From Burkholderiaceae bacterium 26 (GTDB lineage: Bacteria; Pseudomonadota; Gammaproteobacteria; Burkholderiales; Burkholderiaceae): 64,000 nt of DNA. Position 1 is the stretch's first letter; every line of letters starts with the position of its first letter. The position numbers and the translations under genes are program-made. Positions 1 through 8,057 of the stretch are shown here, piece after piece. Where the stretch lies: positions 208,301 to 272,300 of the forward strand of contig JYOB01000001.1 in NCBI GenBank assembly GCA_000955795.1, read 5' to 3'. Below the pieces are notes generated by a model. That model saw nothing but the letters and a program-made list of their open reading frames with translations. It was not told the origin of the DNA and searched no databases.

Positions 1-135
1 GAGCACCGGCATGAGCGGCGCGCAGGCAAACCATGCGTAGAAACACACGAAGAACGCGAGCCACGTCAGGTGGAAGGCGCGCATCTGCGGCGTACGCAGG
101 CTGAACAGGTCGATTCGGGTGGCTTTGCCGGTCAT
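1..135 (-). CDS. Nitrate/nitrite MFS transporter, N-terminal part (runs off the window)
   Basis: Only the first 45 codons are inside the window; the gene continues beyond base 1. The product begins MTGKATRIDLFSLRTPQM and runs into a first membrane helix followed by a CAPLMPVL stretch. That is the characteristic start of NarK/NasA nitrate transporters of the major facilitator superfamily, which act in the inner membrane. The ATG at 135-133 has only a weak upstream GGGAT. The start lies 20 bp downstream of a strong intrinsic terminator, with no room for a promoter between them, so expression probably depends on read-through (see leader features). The upstream sigma-54-like promoter suggests an assimilatory (NasA) rather than respiratory role; that is inference. 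The rest of the protein cannot be judged. Confidence 0.85.
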   Translation of the reverse strand, partial: MTGKATRIDLFSLRTPQMRAFHLTWLAFFVCFYAWFACAPLMPVL

Positions 136-154
136 GTTGAATCCCAATCAGGGG

Positions 155-211
155 CCAAAAAAAAGAAAGGCGTCCGAGAACAGGGCTGCAAGAGCCGAGT
201 TCTGGGACGCC
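155..211 (-). terminator. Intrinsic terminator in the nitrate transporter leader
   Basis: Read on the minus strand, GGCGTCCCAGAAC pairs with GTTCTCGGACGCC (12 of 13 pairs) with an inner GGCT/AGCC stem. The hairpin is followed directly by TTTCTTTTTTTT. This is a textbook Rho-independent terminator placed between the leader and the transporter start codon, so it is likely to be an attenuator as well as the stop for the upstream gene. Confidence 0.85.
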
Positions 212-240
212 GTTGTCCAATTAGCCCTGAGCACCAGGGC
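205..240 (-). promoter_or_regulatory. Two leader hairpins, the second an ANTAR-like hexaloop overlapping the terminator
   Basis: On the minus-strand transcript a first hairpin (240-224) is GCCCTG-GTGCT-CAGGGC. After a short linker a second (218-205) is GGAC-AACGGC-GTCC. Its six-base loop has A at position 1 and G at position 4, the feature recognised by ANTAR antiterminators such as NasR/NasT. The GTCC arm is shared with the terminator stem at 155-211, so the two structures exclude each other. The first hairpin closes on a five-base loop and does not fit the hexaloop rule, which lowers confidence. Confidence 0.5.
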
Positions 241-288
241 CTTCACCACGAAGAGCACGAATCGCCTTTGACCCGCGCAATGTTGCTA

Positions 289-305
289 TGCAACAGGTAT
301 GCCAG
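289..305 (-). promoter_or_regulatory. Sigma-54 (-24/-12) promoter candidate for the nitrate transporter
   Basis: The minus strand reads CTGGCATACCTGTTGCA. This keeps the sigma-54 TGGCA and TTGCA blocks and the exact GG-N10-GC spacing. Transcription would start near base 279 and run through the two leader hairpins and the terminator before reaching the transporter start at 135. No NtrC site was identified. Confidence 0.6.
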
Positions 306-527
306 GCGCGCAAAGCCTTGTGCTATCGCGGTTTGCAGGAAATGCGCTCGAAATCGGCCGGGGTGCGTGCCTCATGCGCGAGCACTGCATCGCACGGTTT
401 CGGTGCAGATGCGATTCGGGATGGTGCGGCACAGCAAATGCGTCGGCGGCCGCCAATGGCGACCGGTGCATCACGTGCAGGACCGATTTGAGGGAGCCGC
501 CGGACCAGATGTCGGCAGGTATCGGCG
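306..527. other. Intergenic region upstream of the sigma-54-like promoter
   Basis: No coding sequence is supported here. It lies between the 3' end of the minus-strand gene at 528-821 and the promoter at 289-305, so it is where enhancer sites for an NtrC-type activator would be expected. No clear activator site was recognised by eye. Confidence 0.4.
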
Positions 528-821
528 TCAGTAGCCGTGCGTCACGATCGACAGCACCGACAGATCCGGATGCGTGCCGTCGACAATGCTGCGCGCCACG
601 TGCACGGCTTCCTCCATGGCCTCTTCTGGGCTGCGGAAGGTGTCGTCCCCGTCAGCATGAAAGGGCACGACGTGACCGGACAACTGAGGATCGGCGCCCG
701 GGTGGCACACGTAGCCGGTGTAGGTGTAGCGCGTGGAGTTTGCCCGCGTCGGGCTTGGCACAACGTGAATCTCGAACCCTTCGTAGAGTTCTTGCGGTGC
801 GGTGGTGAGCTGGTCAGACAT
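528..821 (-). CDS. Conserved hypothetical protein, 97 aa
   Basis: A small soluble, acidic protein beginning MSDQLTTAPQELYEGFEIHV, with no signal peptide or membrane segment. GAGG lies about 6 bases before the ATG. Codon use matches neighbouring genes. No domain was recognised; the composition (mixed beta strands, then an acidic helix from about residue 65) suggests a small alpha/beta fold. It is transcribed toward the nitrate transporter but is separated from it by 390 bp and a terminator, so it is probably a separate unit. Confidence 0.7.
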   Translation of the reverse strand: MSDQLTTAPQELYEGFEIHVVPSPTRANSTRYTYTGYVCHPGADPQLSGHVVPFHADGDDTFRSPEEAMEEAVHVARSIVDGTHPDLSVLSIVTHGY

Positions 822-982
822 GGTGGCCTCGCTGGGTTAGCGTGTACCGGCCGTGCCGGCGCTTGTGGCGCGGCGCGGCTGCCCTTGGTTCAACCAGTCT
901 AGGTGATGGGGTGCGTGTTGAAATCCGGCGGTTGGATGACACTGCCATCCACCGCCGTTCTTGGGACTGGTGCTTCCTTGCG

Positions 983-1237
983 CTATGCGCGCTTGATCAG
1001 CCGAATGATGAACAGCAGGATCACTGCACCGATCACCGCCGTGATGATCGAGCCGATCCACCCGCCGCCCAGCGAGATGCCCAGCACCCCAGCCAGCCAT
1101 CCGCCGATGAAGGCACCGACGATGCCGACCACGATGTCGACGAAGATGCCGAAACCGCCACCCTTGACCAGGATGCCGGCCAGCCAGCCCGCCACCGCGC
1201 CAATGATCAACCAGGCAATCAAACCGTGTGAGGCCAT
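983..1237 (-). CDS. GlsB/YeaQ/YmgE family stress-response membrane protein
   Basis: An 84-aa protein made of three hydrophobic segments rich in Gly, Ala and Ile (roughly residues 5-22, 30-50 and 58-80). It carries the conserved VAGWLAG and VGIVGAFIGGWL blocks of the 'transglycosylase-associated' family (Pfam PF04226 type). Members are small inner-membrane proteins often induced by acid, osmotic or stationary-phase stress; their molecular activity is not established. Full length for the family. It stands alone, with aer downstream on the same strand (higher coordinates are upstream). Confidence 0.88.
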   Translation of the reverse strand: MASHGLIAWLIIGAVAGWLAGILVKGGGFGIFVDIVVGIVGAFIGGWLAGVLGISLGGGWIGSIITAVIGAVILLFIIRLIKRA

Positions 1238-1349
1238 GTTCGCGCTCCAAAGAATGTGCGTTTTGAGGGACGTTACCGCACAGGCATAGTAGGCGAAGAC
1301 AGCACAATCGCGATGTGGCGCTCACACGGTTTTTGCAATTGCATCGTGC

Positions 1350-2894
1350 TCAACGGAACACGTTCACCGCCTCCACCAGGCGCGTGGCCTGAATGCGCAA
1401 GCCCTCGGCCGCCGCCGCGCTCTGGCCGACCAGCGTGGCGTTCTCCTGCGTGACCTGATCCAGATGGTTGACCGCCTGGCTGACCTGCGTGATGCCGTCG
1501 GTCTGCTGCGCCGTCGCCAGACTGATGTCGGCGATCATGGCGGAGACCTTTTTGACCTGCTCGACGATGTCGTCCATGGTCTTGCCGGCATCGTCCACCA
1601 GCCGCGCGCCCGATTCGACCTTGTCAACGCTGGTGCCGATCAGCTCCTTGATCTCCTTGGCTGCACCTGCGCTGCGCTGCGCAAGCGCGCGCACCTCGCC
1701 CGCCACGACGGCAAAACCCCGACCTTGTTCGCCGGCACGCGCGGCCTCCACGGCGGCATTGAGTGCCAGGATGTTGGTCTGGAAGGCAATGCTGTCGATC
1801 ACGCCGATGATGTCGGCAATCTGCTTGGCACTCTGCGTGATGGCGCCCATGGTGGCCACCACCTGCTCCATGGCACGGCCGCCGTTGACCGCCGCCTGCG
1901 TGGCCGCGCCCGACAGCGTATTCGCCTGCCCCGCTGTCTCTGCATTGCTGGCCACCGTGGCGGTCATTTGCGTCATGGAGCTGGAGGTTTCTTCCAGGCT
2001 CGCGGCGGCCTGCTCGGTGCGGGTGTTGATGTCGCCGTTGCCCTTGGCAATCTCCTGGCTGGCCGACTGCACGTTGACAACCTGCTCGGCCACATCGTCG
2101 ATCAACCAGCGGAACATCAGCCCGAGCTGGCTGATCGTGCGCAACGTCATGCCGATCTCGTCCACGCGGTCTGCGATGGCGACTTTCCGGCTCTCGCCCG
2201 AGGCCACGCTCAGCGCAAGTTCCTGCAACTTTTCGAGCGGCGTGGCGATCTGCACCTTCAATGACCATGAGGCCAGCGCCAGCGCCACGAGCAACGCGCC
2301 GGCAAAACCGCCGAGCGCCGCGCCGGAGAGACCAAACGCCCACGCCGCCGCCAGCAACGCGGGCAGCAATGTGAGGAAGGTGAGCCGGATGCGCCAGCGC
2401 ACCGGCATCAGTTGGAACACCGAACGCCAGGCCATCAAGCCCGTTCGCACGATCAGGCCCTTGTGAAACTTGCGGCTGCCCGCCTGACCGGTGCGGAAAT
2501 CCTTGTAGAGCGCTTCGGCCGCGGCGATTTCCTCGCGCGTGGGCTTGGTGCGCACCGACATATAGCCGCTGACCCGTCCGTTACGCACCACGGGCGTCGC
2601 GTTGGCTCGCACCCAATAATGGTCGCCATCCTTGCGGCGGTTCTTGACCAGCGCCGTCCATGGCTGCCCCGCCTTGAGCGTGGCCCACATATCGGCAAAT
2701 GCCTCGGTTGGCATATCGGGGTGGCGCACGATGTTATGTGGCTGGCCCTCAATCTCTTCGCGGGAAAAACCGCTCACCTCCACAAACGCTGCATTCGCGT
2801 AGGCGATGTAGCTCTGGGTGTCGGTGGTCGACATGAGCGTGGCGTTGTCCGGGAACTCGTATTCGTGCTGGGTAACAGGTTCGTTGACACGCAT
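1350..2894 (-). CDS. aer: Aerotaxis receptor Aer (PAS-HAMP-like methyl-accepting chemotaxis protein)
   Basis: A 514-aa chemoreceptor. Residues about 10-120 form a PAS domain with the Aer signature [24 protein letters not shown] and [15 protein letters not shown]. In E. coli Aer this domain binds FAD and senses redox state. Two adjacent membrane segments lie at about residues 170-210, followed by a HAMP-like linker. The C-terminal signalling domain has the hairpin tip [20 protein letters not shown]. It lacks a periplasmic ligand domain, as expected for Aer. It would signal through CheW/CheA to steer cells by oxygen or energy state; the neighbouring bd oxidase genes fit that theme but are on the opposite strand. 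Confidence 0.93.
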   Translation of the reverse strand: MRVNEPVTQHEYEFPDNATLMSTTDTQSYIAYANAAFVEVSGFSREEIEGQPHNIVRHPDMPTEAFADMWATLKAGQPWTALVKNRRKDGDHYWVRANATPVVRNGRVSGYMSVRTKPTREEIAAAEALYKDFRTGQAGSRKFHKGLIVRTGLMAWRSVFQLMPVRWRIRLTFLTLLPALLAAAWAFGLSGAALGGFAGALLVALALASWSLKVQIATPLEKLQELALSVASGESRKVAIADRVDEIGMTLRTISQLGLMFRWLIDDVAEQVVNVQSASQEIAKGNGDINTRTEQAAASLEETSSSMTQMTATVASNAETAGQANTLSGAATQAAVNGGRAMEQVVATMGAITQSAKQIADIIGVIDSIAFQTNILALNAAVEAARAGEQGRGFAVVAGEVRALAQRSAGAAKEIKELIGTSVDKVESGARLVDDAGKTMDDIVEQVKKVSAMIADISLATAQQTDGITQVSQAVNHLDQVTQENATLVGQSAAAAEGLRIQATRLVEAVNVFR

Positions 2895-3318
2895 GGGGGG
2901 ATCTCCTTTGATGATTTACTTCGCAACGGATTATCGGCACATAACTGGATTTATTAAGACCCGATAACCTAGTTTTGCAGCCAACACCCATTCACCTGCC
3001 CGAGCAGATACTGCATTCTTGAAAATGATTCTTATCTGCTATACCCGCCTTCTTCCTCGCTTCCGCCAGCAGGCGACACGGATGACTTCTGCACGCCGAG
3101 TCCGGTAATACCTTATTTGCGTTAAATGTTGACGGAAAAATAAGATACAAAGCACGATATTGAAGCGCCACACGTTTTCTTGTGAACCAATCTCACACTT
3201 GGAGCACCTTCGGCCGCGGGCAGCGTCCCACGCGCGCCGCGACAGCGCGTCACATCCCAAGGGCGGCAACGGGGGCTAAACTTTCAGAAATTCCTAAAAA
3301 TTGAGAAAGATCAAAACA
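2895..3318. other. Divergent intergenic region between aer and the cyd regulator, AT-rich in part
   Basis: About 420 bp without a supported gene. It holds an 8-bp perfect inverted repeat, AGCAGATA at 3003-3010 and TATCTGCT at 3033-3040. Between its arms lies TGAAAATGATTCTTA (about 3020-3034), which matches a Fur 7-1-7 box at most positions. A stretch near 3120-3160 is AT-rich and may contain the promoter of the plus-strand operon. None of these sites is proven. Confidence 0.35.
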
Positions 3319-3879
3319 ATGCAACTCTCCCCCTTGAAACAGCGCTTCGTCCTGCATTTCGGCGAGATGGGCAGCCGCTGGGGCATCAACCGCACCGTCG
3401 GGCAGATCTACGCATTGCTCTACGCCGCGCGCGAGCCGATCAACGCGGACGAGATCGCCGAGGCGCTGGGCTTCTCCCGCTCAAACGTAAGCATCGGGCT
3501 GAAGGAGCTGGAGTCGTGGAAGCTCGTGCGGCTGTCGCACAAGCCGGGCGACCGGCGCGAATATTTCTCCGCCCCGGACGACATCTGGACCATCTTCCGC
3601 ACGCTGGCCGAGGAGCGCCGCAAGCGCGAGATCGATCCCACGCTCTCGCTGCTGCGCGACGTGATGCTCGAATCCCCGACCGATCCGGATGACCGCCACG
3701 CCCAGGCGCGCATGAAGGAGATGTACCAGCTCATCACGCTCATGACCAACTGGTTTGACGACGTGCAGAAACTCGACGCCGAATCGTTGCAGCAACTCAT
3801 GAAGATGGGCTCCAAGGTGCACAAGCTGCTGGAGATGAAGAACAAGCTTGCCGTTGTCGTTGGCGGCAAATCGAAGTAG
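3319..3879 (+). CDS. GbsR/MarR-family transcriptional regulator of the cyd operon
   Basis: A 186-aa winged-helix DNA-binding protein. The helix-turn-helix covers about residues 35-75 (INADEIAEALGFSRSNVSIGL), followed by the wing KPGDRREYFSA and a helical C-terminal half typical of GbsR-like proteins. The ATG at 3319 was chosen over the in-frame TTG at 3301 because GAGAAAG at 3303-3309 gives a ribosome-binding site about nine bases upstream. It lies 19 bp before cydA on the same strand, so it is most likely co-transcribed and controls the bd oxidase operon. The ligand or signal is unknown. Confidence 0.85.
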   Translation: MQLSPLKQRFVLHFGEMGSRWGINRTVGQIYALLYAAREPINADEIAEALGFSRSNVSIGLKELESWKLVRLSHKPGDRREYFSAPDDIWTIFRTLAEERRKREIDPTLSLLRDVMLESPTDPDDRHAQARMKEMYQLITLMTNWFDDVQKLDAESLQQLMKMGSKVHKLLEMKNKLAVVVGGKSK

Positions 3880-3898
3880 CCCCGTATCAAGAAAAACC

Positions 3899-5272
3899 AT
3901 GTCGCTCGATCCCGTTGTCCTGGCGCGCATCCAGTTTGGCGCCAACATCACGTTCCACATCCTCTTTCCCACCATCAGCATCGCGCTTGCGTGGGTGCTG
4001 CTGTTCTTCAAGCTGCGCTATCGCAAGACCGGCAACGAAGCCTGGATGGCCGCATATCGCCTTTGGGTAAAGGTCTTTGCATTGACGTTCGCGCTGGGCG
4101 TGGTGTCCGGCGTGACGATGAGCTTTCAGTTCGGCACAAACTGGCCCGGCTATATGAATACCGTCGGCAACATCGCCGGGCCGCTGCTGGCGTATGAAGT
4201 GCTGACCGCGTTCTTTCTGGAGGCCAGCTTTCTCGGGATCATGCTGTTCGGCACAGGCCGCGTGAGCCCGCGCATCCATACATTCGCGACGTTCCTGGTT
4301 GCGCTGGGCACGACCATCTCGGTGTTCTGGATCATCGCGCTCAACTCGTGGATGCAGACACCCGCCGGCTACGTGATGATCGACGGCCGCGCACATCCGC
4401 AAAGCTGGCTGGCGATCATCTTCAACCCGTCGTTCCCGTATCGGTTCACGCACATGCTGCTGGCCTCGGGGCTGACGGTGTCATTCCTGCTGGCGGGGGT
4501 ATCGGCCTACCGCTGGCTGCGCAATGACCGCGGTGGCGATGTGCGTGCGGCGCTCAAGACAGGCGTGGTGCTCGCGGCGATGCTGATCCCGCTGCAGATT
4601 GCCGCCGGCGACGCGCACGGTCTCAACACGCTGGAGCATCAACCGGCCAAGCTGGCCGCGATGGAAGGCATCTGGCAAACCGAACGTGGCGTGCCCGCCG
4701 TGCTGTTCGGCATTCCCGATGCGGCTTCGCACAGCAACCGCTACGAGATTGCGGTGCCGAAGTTGGCGTCGCTGTATCTCACGCATTCGCTCGACGGCGA
4801 GGTGCGGGGGCTCGACCAGTTCGACCAGCACCCGCCCGTGCTGCCGGTGTTCTTCGCCTTCCGCCTGATGGTGGGCGTCGGGCTGCTAATGCTGGCGGTG
4901 TCGTGGACCAGCGCCTGGCGCCTCCGCCGCAATGGTGAACTACCGAACTGGCTGGCACGCGCCCTCGTCGCCATGACGTTCTCAGGCTGGGTGGCCGTGG
5001 TGGCCGGCTGGTACGTCACCGAGATCGGCCGGCAACCGTGGCTCGTCTATGGCGTGCTGACCACCGCGCAGGCTGCGTCGTCCGTGCCCGCGCGGATGAT
5101 CGGCAGCACGCTGGCGATGTATCTCGCGCTGTACGCGTTCCTCATCGCCTCCTACATCGGCGTGGTCTTCTATCTGGCCCGGAAGGCCGGTGGAGCCATC
5201 GACCCGACGGATGCCGACATCCCCGGCAAGCACACCTCTCAATTTTCTGCGCCCCTCGCGAGCCACGCATGA
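3899..5272 (+). CDS. cydA: Cytochrome bd-type (cyanide-insensitive) ubiquinol oxidase subunit I
   Basis: A 457-aa inner-membrane protein that oxidises quinol and reduces oxygen to water with haems b558, b595 and d. Visible landmarks are the haem-ligand His20 in FHILFPTISI, the GFQFGTNW-like MSFQFGTNWPGY, the GDAHG-containing quinol loop and HQPAKLAAMEG. The protein is shorter than E. coli CydA (522 aa) because the Q-loop is short, as in the cyanide-insensitive oxidases (CioA). The start was set at ATG 3899; an upstream in-frame extension overlaps the regulator and has no membrane character. The stop overlaps the cydB start (ATGA), indicating translational coupling. Confidence 0.95.
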   Translation: MSLDPVVLARIQFGANITFHILFPTISIALAWVLLFFKLRYRKTGNEAWMAAYRLWVKVFALTFALGVVSGVTMSFQFGTNWPGYMNTVGNIAGPLLAYEVLTAFFLEASFLGIMLFGTGRVSPRIHTFATFLVALGTTISVFWIIALNSWMQTPAGYVMIDGRAHPQSWLAIIFNPSFPYRFTHMLLASGLTVSFLLAGVSAYRWLRNDRGGDVRAALKTGVVLAAMLIPLQIAAGDAHGLNTLEHQPAKLAAMEGIWQTERGVPAVLFGIPDAASHSNRYEIAVPKLASLYLTHSLDGEVRGLDQFDQHPPVLPVFFAFRLMVGVGLLMLAVSWTSAWRLRRNGELPNWLARALVAMTFSGWVAVVAGWYVTEIGRQPWLVYGVLTTAQAASSVPARMIGSTLAMYLALYAFLIASYIGVVFYLARKAGGAIDPTDADIPGKHTSQFSAPLASHA

Positions 5273-6300
5273 GCACCATCCCTGACCTCACCCAACCCGC
5301 CGGCTGGCTGCCGATGGTCTTCATGGCCCTGATGGGCATTGCCGTGCTCGCCTACGTTGTGCTCGACGGCTATGACCTGGGCGTCGGCATCCTGCTGCGC
5401 CGCGCCGACGACGCCGAAAAAGACACGATGATCGCCTCCATCGGCCCGTTCTGGGACGCCAACGAAACCTGGCTCGTGCTCGGGGTCGGGCTGCTGCTGG
5501 TGGCCTTTCCGGCGGCGCATGGCGAGATCCTGGGCGCGCTGTATTTGCCGGTGACGCTGATGCTGTTCGGCCTCATTCTGCGTGGCGTGGCATTCGACTT
5601 TCGCGTCAAGGCGCGCGCGCACCACAAGCCGTGGTGGAACCGCGCGTTCTATGCCGGCTCCGTCATTGCCACCGCAGCGCAGGGTCTGATGCTCGGGCTG
5701 TACATCACGGGCTTCCAGTACGACGCAGCCAACGTCATCTTTGCGATCTGCACGGCGGGCGGCCTGATTGCCGGCTACCTGCTGCTGGGCGCCACGTGGC
5801 TCATCATGAAGACCGAAGGTGCGCTGCAATTGCGCGCGGTCCAATGGGCACGCGGCAGCCTGTGGTTCACCGCACTAGGCGTGGCCGCCGTGTCGCTGGC
5901 AACGCCGTGGGTCAGCACACGCGTGTTCGACAAGTGGTTTGCGTTACCGAACATCATCCTGCTGGCGCCCGTGCCGCTGGTGACGATCGTGCTGTTCCTG
6001 CTGATCGACTGGGTACTGCGCCGCCTGCCACAGCAGATTGCCAAGGGTGACGAACACCTGATCTGGGCGCCGTTTGTCGGCACCGGCGCCATCTTCCTGC
6101 TGGCCTTCAATGGCCTGGCCTACAGCCTCTTTCCGTATCTTGTTGTGGACAGGCTCGACATCTGGCAGGCCGCCAGTGCGCCGGAATCGCTCGAGTTCAT
6201 GCTGGTGGGCGTGGCGATTGTGCTGCCAACCATCGTCGGCTACACGATCTATTCGTACAAGGTGTTCCACGGCAAGGCGACAGAACTGCGGTACTACTGA
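5269..6300 (+). CDS. cydB: Cytochrome bd-type ubiquinol oxidase subunit II
   Basis: A 343-aa, eight- to nine-helix membrane protein forming the heterodimer with CydA. It starts MSTIPDLTQPAGWLPMVFMA and contains the family blocks YVVLDGYDLGVGIL, FWDANETWLVLGVG and LILRGVAFDFR. Full length for the CioB type. No small CydX-like subunit gene was found in the 80 bp after the stop, consistent with many CIO-type operons. Confidence 0.95.
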   Translation: MSTIPDLTQPAGWLPMVFMALMGIAVLAYVVLDGYDLGVGILLRRADDAEKDTMIASIGPFWDANETWLVLGVGLLLVAFPAAHGEILGALYLPVTLMLFGLILRGVAFDFRVKARAHHKPWWNRAFYAGSVIATAAQGLMLGLYITGFQYDAANVIFAICTAGGLIAGYLLLGATWLIMKTEGALQLRAVQWARGSLWFTALGVAAVSLATPWVSTRVFDKWFALPNIILLAPVPLVTIVLFLLIDWVLRRLPQQIAKGDEHLIWAPFVGTGAIFLLAFNGLAYSLFPYLVVDRLDIWQAASAPESLEFMLVGVAIVLPTIVGYTIYSYKVFHGKATELRYY

Positions 6301-6380
6301 GCACGCCGCCCGCATATGGCATTGACCGGACCGCGGGCGGGCGTTTAGGCTGGCGCGCTCCCGACCTCACCACACGCGCC

Positions 6381-6686
6381 ATGATCACCTGCTTCCTCCG
6401 CTACATCATCAACCCGGCACGGCTTGTCGAATTCGAAGCCTACGGAAAGATGTGGATTCCGCTCGTCGAGAAATTCGGCGGCCAGCACCACGGCTACTTT
6501 CTCCCATCGGAAGGGGCGAACAACGTCGCGCTGGCCTTATTCTCGTTCCCGAGTCTGGCGACCTACGAGGTCTATCGCGAGCGCGCCAAGACCGACCCCG
6601 ATTGCATGGCGGCCATCCACTACGCCGAGGAAACCGGCTGCATCGTCAGCTACGAGCGCAGCTTCTTCCGCCCGGTGTTTTCTTGA
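6381..6686 (+). CDS. NIPSNAP family protein
   Basis: A 101-aa cytoplasmic protein of the NIPSNAP type (ferredoxin-like dimeric alpha/beta barrel). It begins MITCFLRYIINPARLVEFEAY, with WIPLVEKFGGQHHGYFLP and a C-terminal YERSFFRPV strand. Such proteins are small putative monooxygenase- or ligand-binding-like proteins of unknown function. It lies 80 bp after cydB and may be expressed separately. The 70 bp upstream plus the first 20 codons are duplicated, in decayed form, at 10543-10675. Confidence 0.85.
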   Translation: MITCFLRYIINPARLVEFEAYGKMWIPLVEKFGGQHHGYFLPSEGANNVALALFSFPSLATYEVYRERAKTDPDCMAAIHYAEETGCIVSYERSFFRPVFS

Positions 6687-6693
6687 CGCCCGC

Positions 6694-7812
6694 CTAGCCT
6701 TGCGGCCTGCGCTGCGACAGCACCCAAAGCATCGTCCCCACGGCTTCTGCCTGGGAGCGCGTGCAGGTCTTCTCGAAGATGGCCCGCAGTTGCGAGCGCA
6801 CGGTCGACATGGCGACGTTGGCGTCGGCCGCATATTCGTCGGGTGTCTTGCCGGCAATCAGTGCTTCGCCCACCGCCGCCTCTGCCGCTGACAAACCGAA
6901 CGCCTGGCGCAGCTGCATGGCTGTCACCGGTGCGGCATCGCCCTTGCGCCGGGCCGTAACCAGCATGGCGGCATCGCCAAACGCGGCATGCGCGGCATTC
7001 ATGGGCAATTGCGAAATGCCGAGAAAGACTTCGTGTGGCGCCCCGAGCGCCGGCCGCACGGCAAAGCTCTCGCCCTTGCGTGACTTCGCCACCCGCGCCA
7101 GTGCGGCTTGCAGGCCATCGTTGTCGGCAGCAAACGCGGCTGTCAGTCGGCCGTGCTCCAGCCGCAGGCAAGTCGATGCGCGCAGCAACGCTTCGGCTTG
7201 CGCATTGGCAAACAGCACGCGCTGGTCCCGCCCGAGCGCGAATACGGCCAGGCCAAGCTGCTCCATCAATTCGGCGCCGAGTGCTGCATCGCGATGCAGC
7301 ACGCGTGTATCCCGCCAGAGGTTGATCGTGCGCTGCAGGTGGTCGGTCATGCCAGCAGCGTTGAAGCGATCCTCGTCAGAAAAGGGCGTCCGGCCGTGTG
7401 CGCGCAACATGCCGAGCAGGATGTCGCTGCTGCCGGGGCGCTCCAGGCGCACGCCCATCAGGTAACGGAAACCCGCAGGGATTTGATAGTCCTGGAAGAA
7501 TTCGCTGCGCTCAACATACGCATCGGACAGGTAATCCTGGCAGAAGGCAAACTCGCGCACGCTCGCACGTTCGACAAAACCGCGTCGGGGGTCCAGTGCG
7601 CCGTAGTACCTGTCGTATAGCCCGATGGTGTCGTCCAGCCCCTGCTTCGGGGAGTAGACCGAAAGCTGAGGCGCATTGCGCACGGCGTCCCAACTGAACA
7701 TGTGGAACAGGTCGGCACCAAGCGATTCGGTCACGCCCTGGAACACGTCCAGAAACCCTTCCTGCGTTACCGCAGCTTCGTACAGATCACCAATAAGCTG
7801 GTCTTTGAGCAC
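6694..7812 (-). CDS. LuxR-family (helix-turn-helix) transcriptional regulator with PAS-like sensor region
   Basis: A 372-aa regulator starting at GTG 7812, with GGGAGGGA just upstream. The N-terminal two thirds is a sensor region; residues about 180-290 resemble a PAS fold (LGLAVFALGRDQRVLFANAQAEALL). The last 65 residues form a LuxR-type HTH (FGLSAAEAAVGEALIAGKTPDEYAADANVAMSTVRSQ, broken here only by the wording). Convergent with the NIPSNAP gene and divergent from the lipoprotein gene at 8058. The 245-bp divergent region carries two inverted repeats that are candidate operators. The inducer is unknown. Confidence 0.85.
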   Translation of the reverse strand: MLKDQLIGDLYEAAVTQEGFLDVFQGVTESLGADLFHMFSWDAVRNAPQLSVYSPKQGLDDTIGLYDRYYGALDPRRGFVERASVREFAFCQDYLSDAYVERSEFFQDYQIPAGFRYLMGVRLERPGSSDILLGMLRAHGRTPFSDEDRFNAAGMTDHLQRTINLWRDTRVLHRDAALGAELMEQLGLAVFALGRDQRVLFANAQAEALLRASTCLRLEHGRLTAAFAADNDGLQAALARVAKSRKGESFAVRPALGAPHEVFLGISQLPMNAAHAAFGDAAMLVTARRKGDAAPVTAMQLRQAFGLSAAEAAVGEALIAGKTPDEYAADANVAMSTVRSQLRAIFEKTCTRSQAEAVGTMLWVLSQRRPQG

Positions 7813-7892
7813 GCGTCCCTCCCCCGAAGGATGGCTGTCTGGCCTTGGCGCCCGCCATGCTCACTCTGTGAGAACCAAGTGGCTGCGGTGAT

Positions 7893-7908
7893 GTTATGGG
7901 CACATAAC
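7893..7908. promoter_or_regulatory. Short palindrome upstream of the LuxR-type regulator
   Basis: GTTATG-GGCA-CATAAC is a perfect 6-4-6 inverted repeat 81 bp upstream of the regulator start. It is a candidate operator or part of its promoter. The same GGCACATAACT string also occurs upstream of aer near 2937, which may be chance. Confidence 0.3.
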
Positions 7909-7932
7909 TTAGCACGCGCGTGCGTTGCTCAA

Positions 7933-7972
7933 CATCATTCATTTGGCGACGCTTTCCTCCAAATGAATGATG
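7933..7972. repeat. 14-bp perfect inverted repeat in a divergent promoter region
   Basis: CATCATTCATTTGG at 7933-7946 is exactly repeated in inverse at 7959-7972 (CCAAATGAATGATG) with a 12-base spacer. It is AT-rich compared with its surroundings, has no T-run after it, and sits between the divergently transcribed regulator (start 7812) and lipoprotein (start 8058). A dimeric-regulator operator is more likely than a terminator. Confidence 0.6.
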
Positions 7973-8057
7973 CGGGCGCATAGTGCCGACTTGAGAATCT
8001 CCGTGCCGAATAACGGCGTCGCATGCACGGCGCACCCACGATCCAGCGGAGGACTCC

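Noticed and set aside
1464-2466. Two long plus-strand frames opposite aer
   Set aside because: They are complements of conserved aer codons (high-GC antisense open frames) with no domain of their own.
2937-7909. The string GGCACATAACT upstream of both aer and the LuxR-type regulator
   Set aside because: Eleven bases shared once is not enough to claim a common regulator; only the palindromic context at 7893-7908 was kept.
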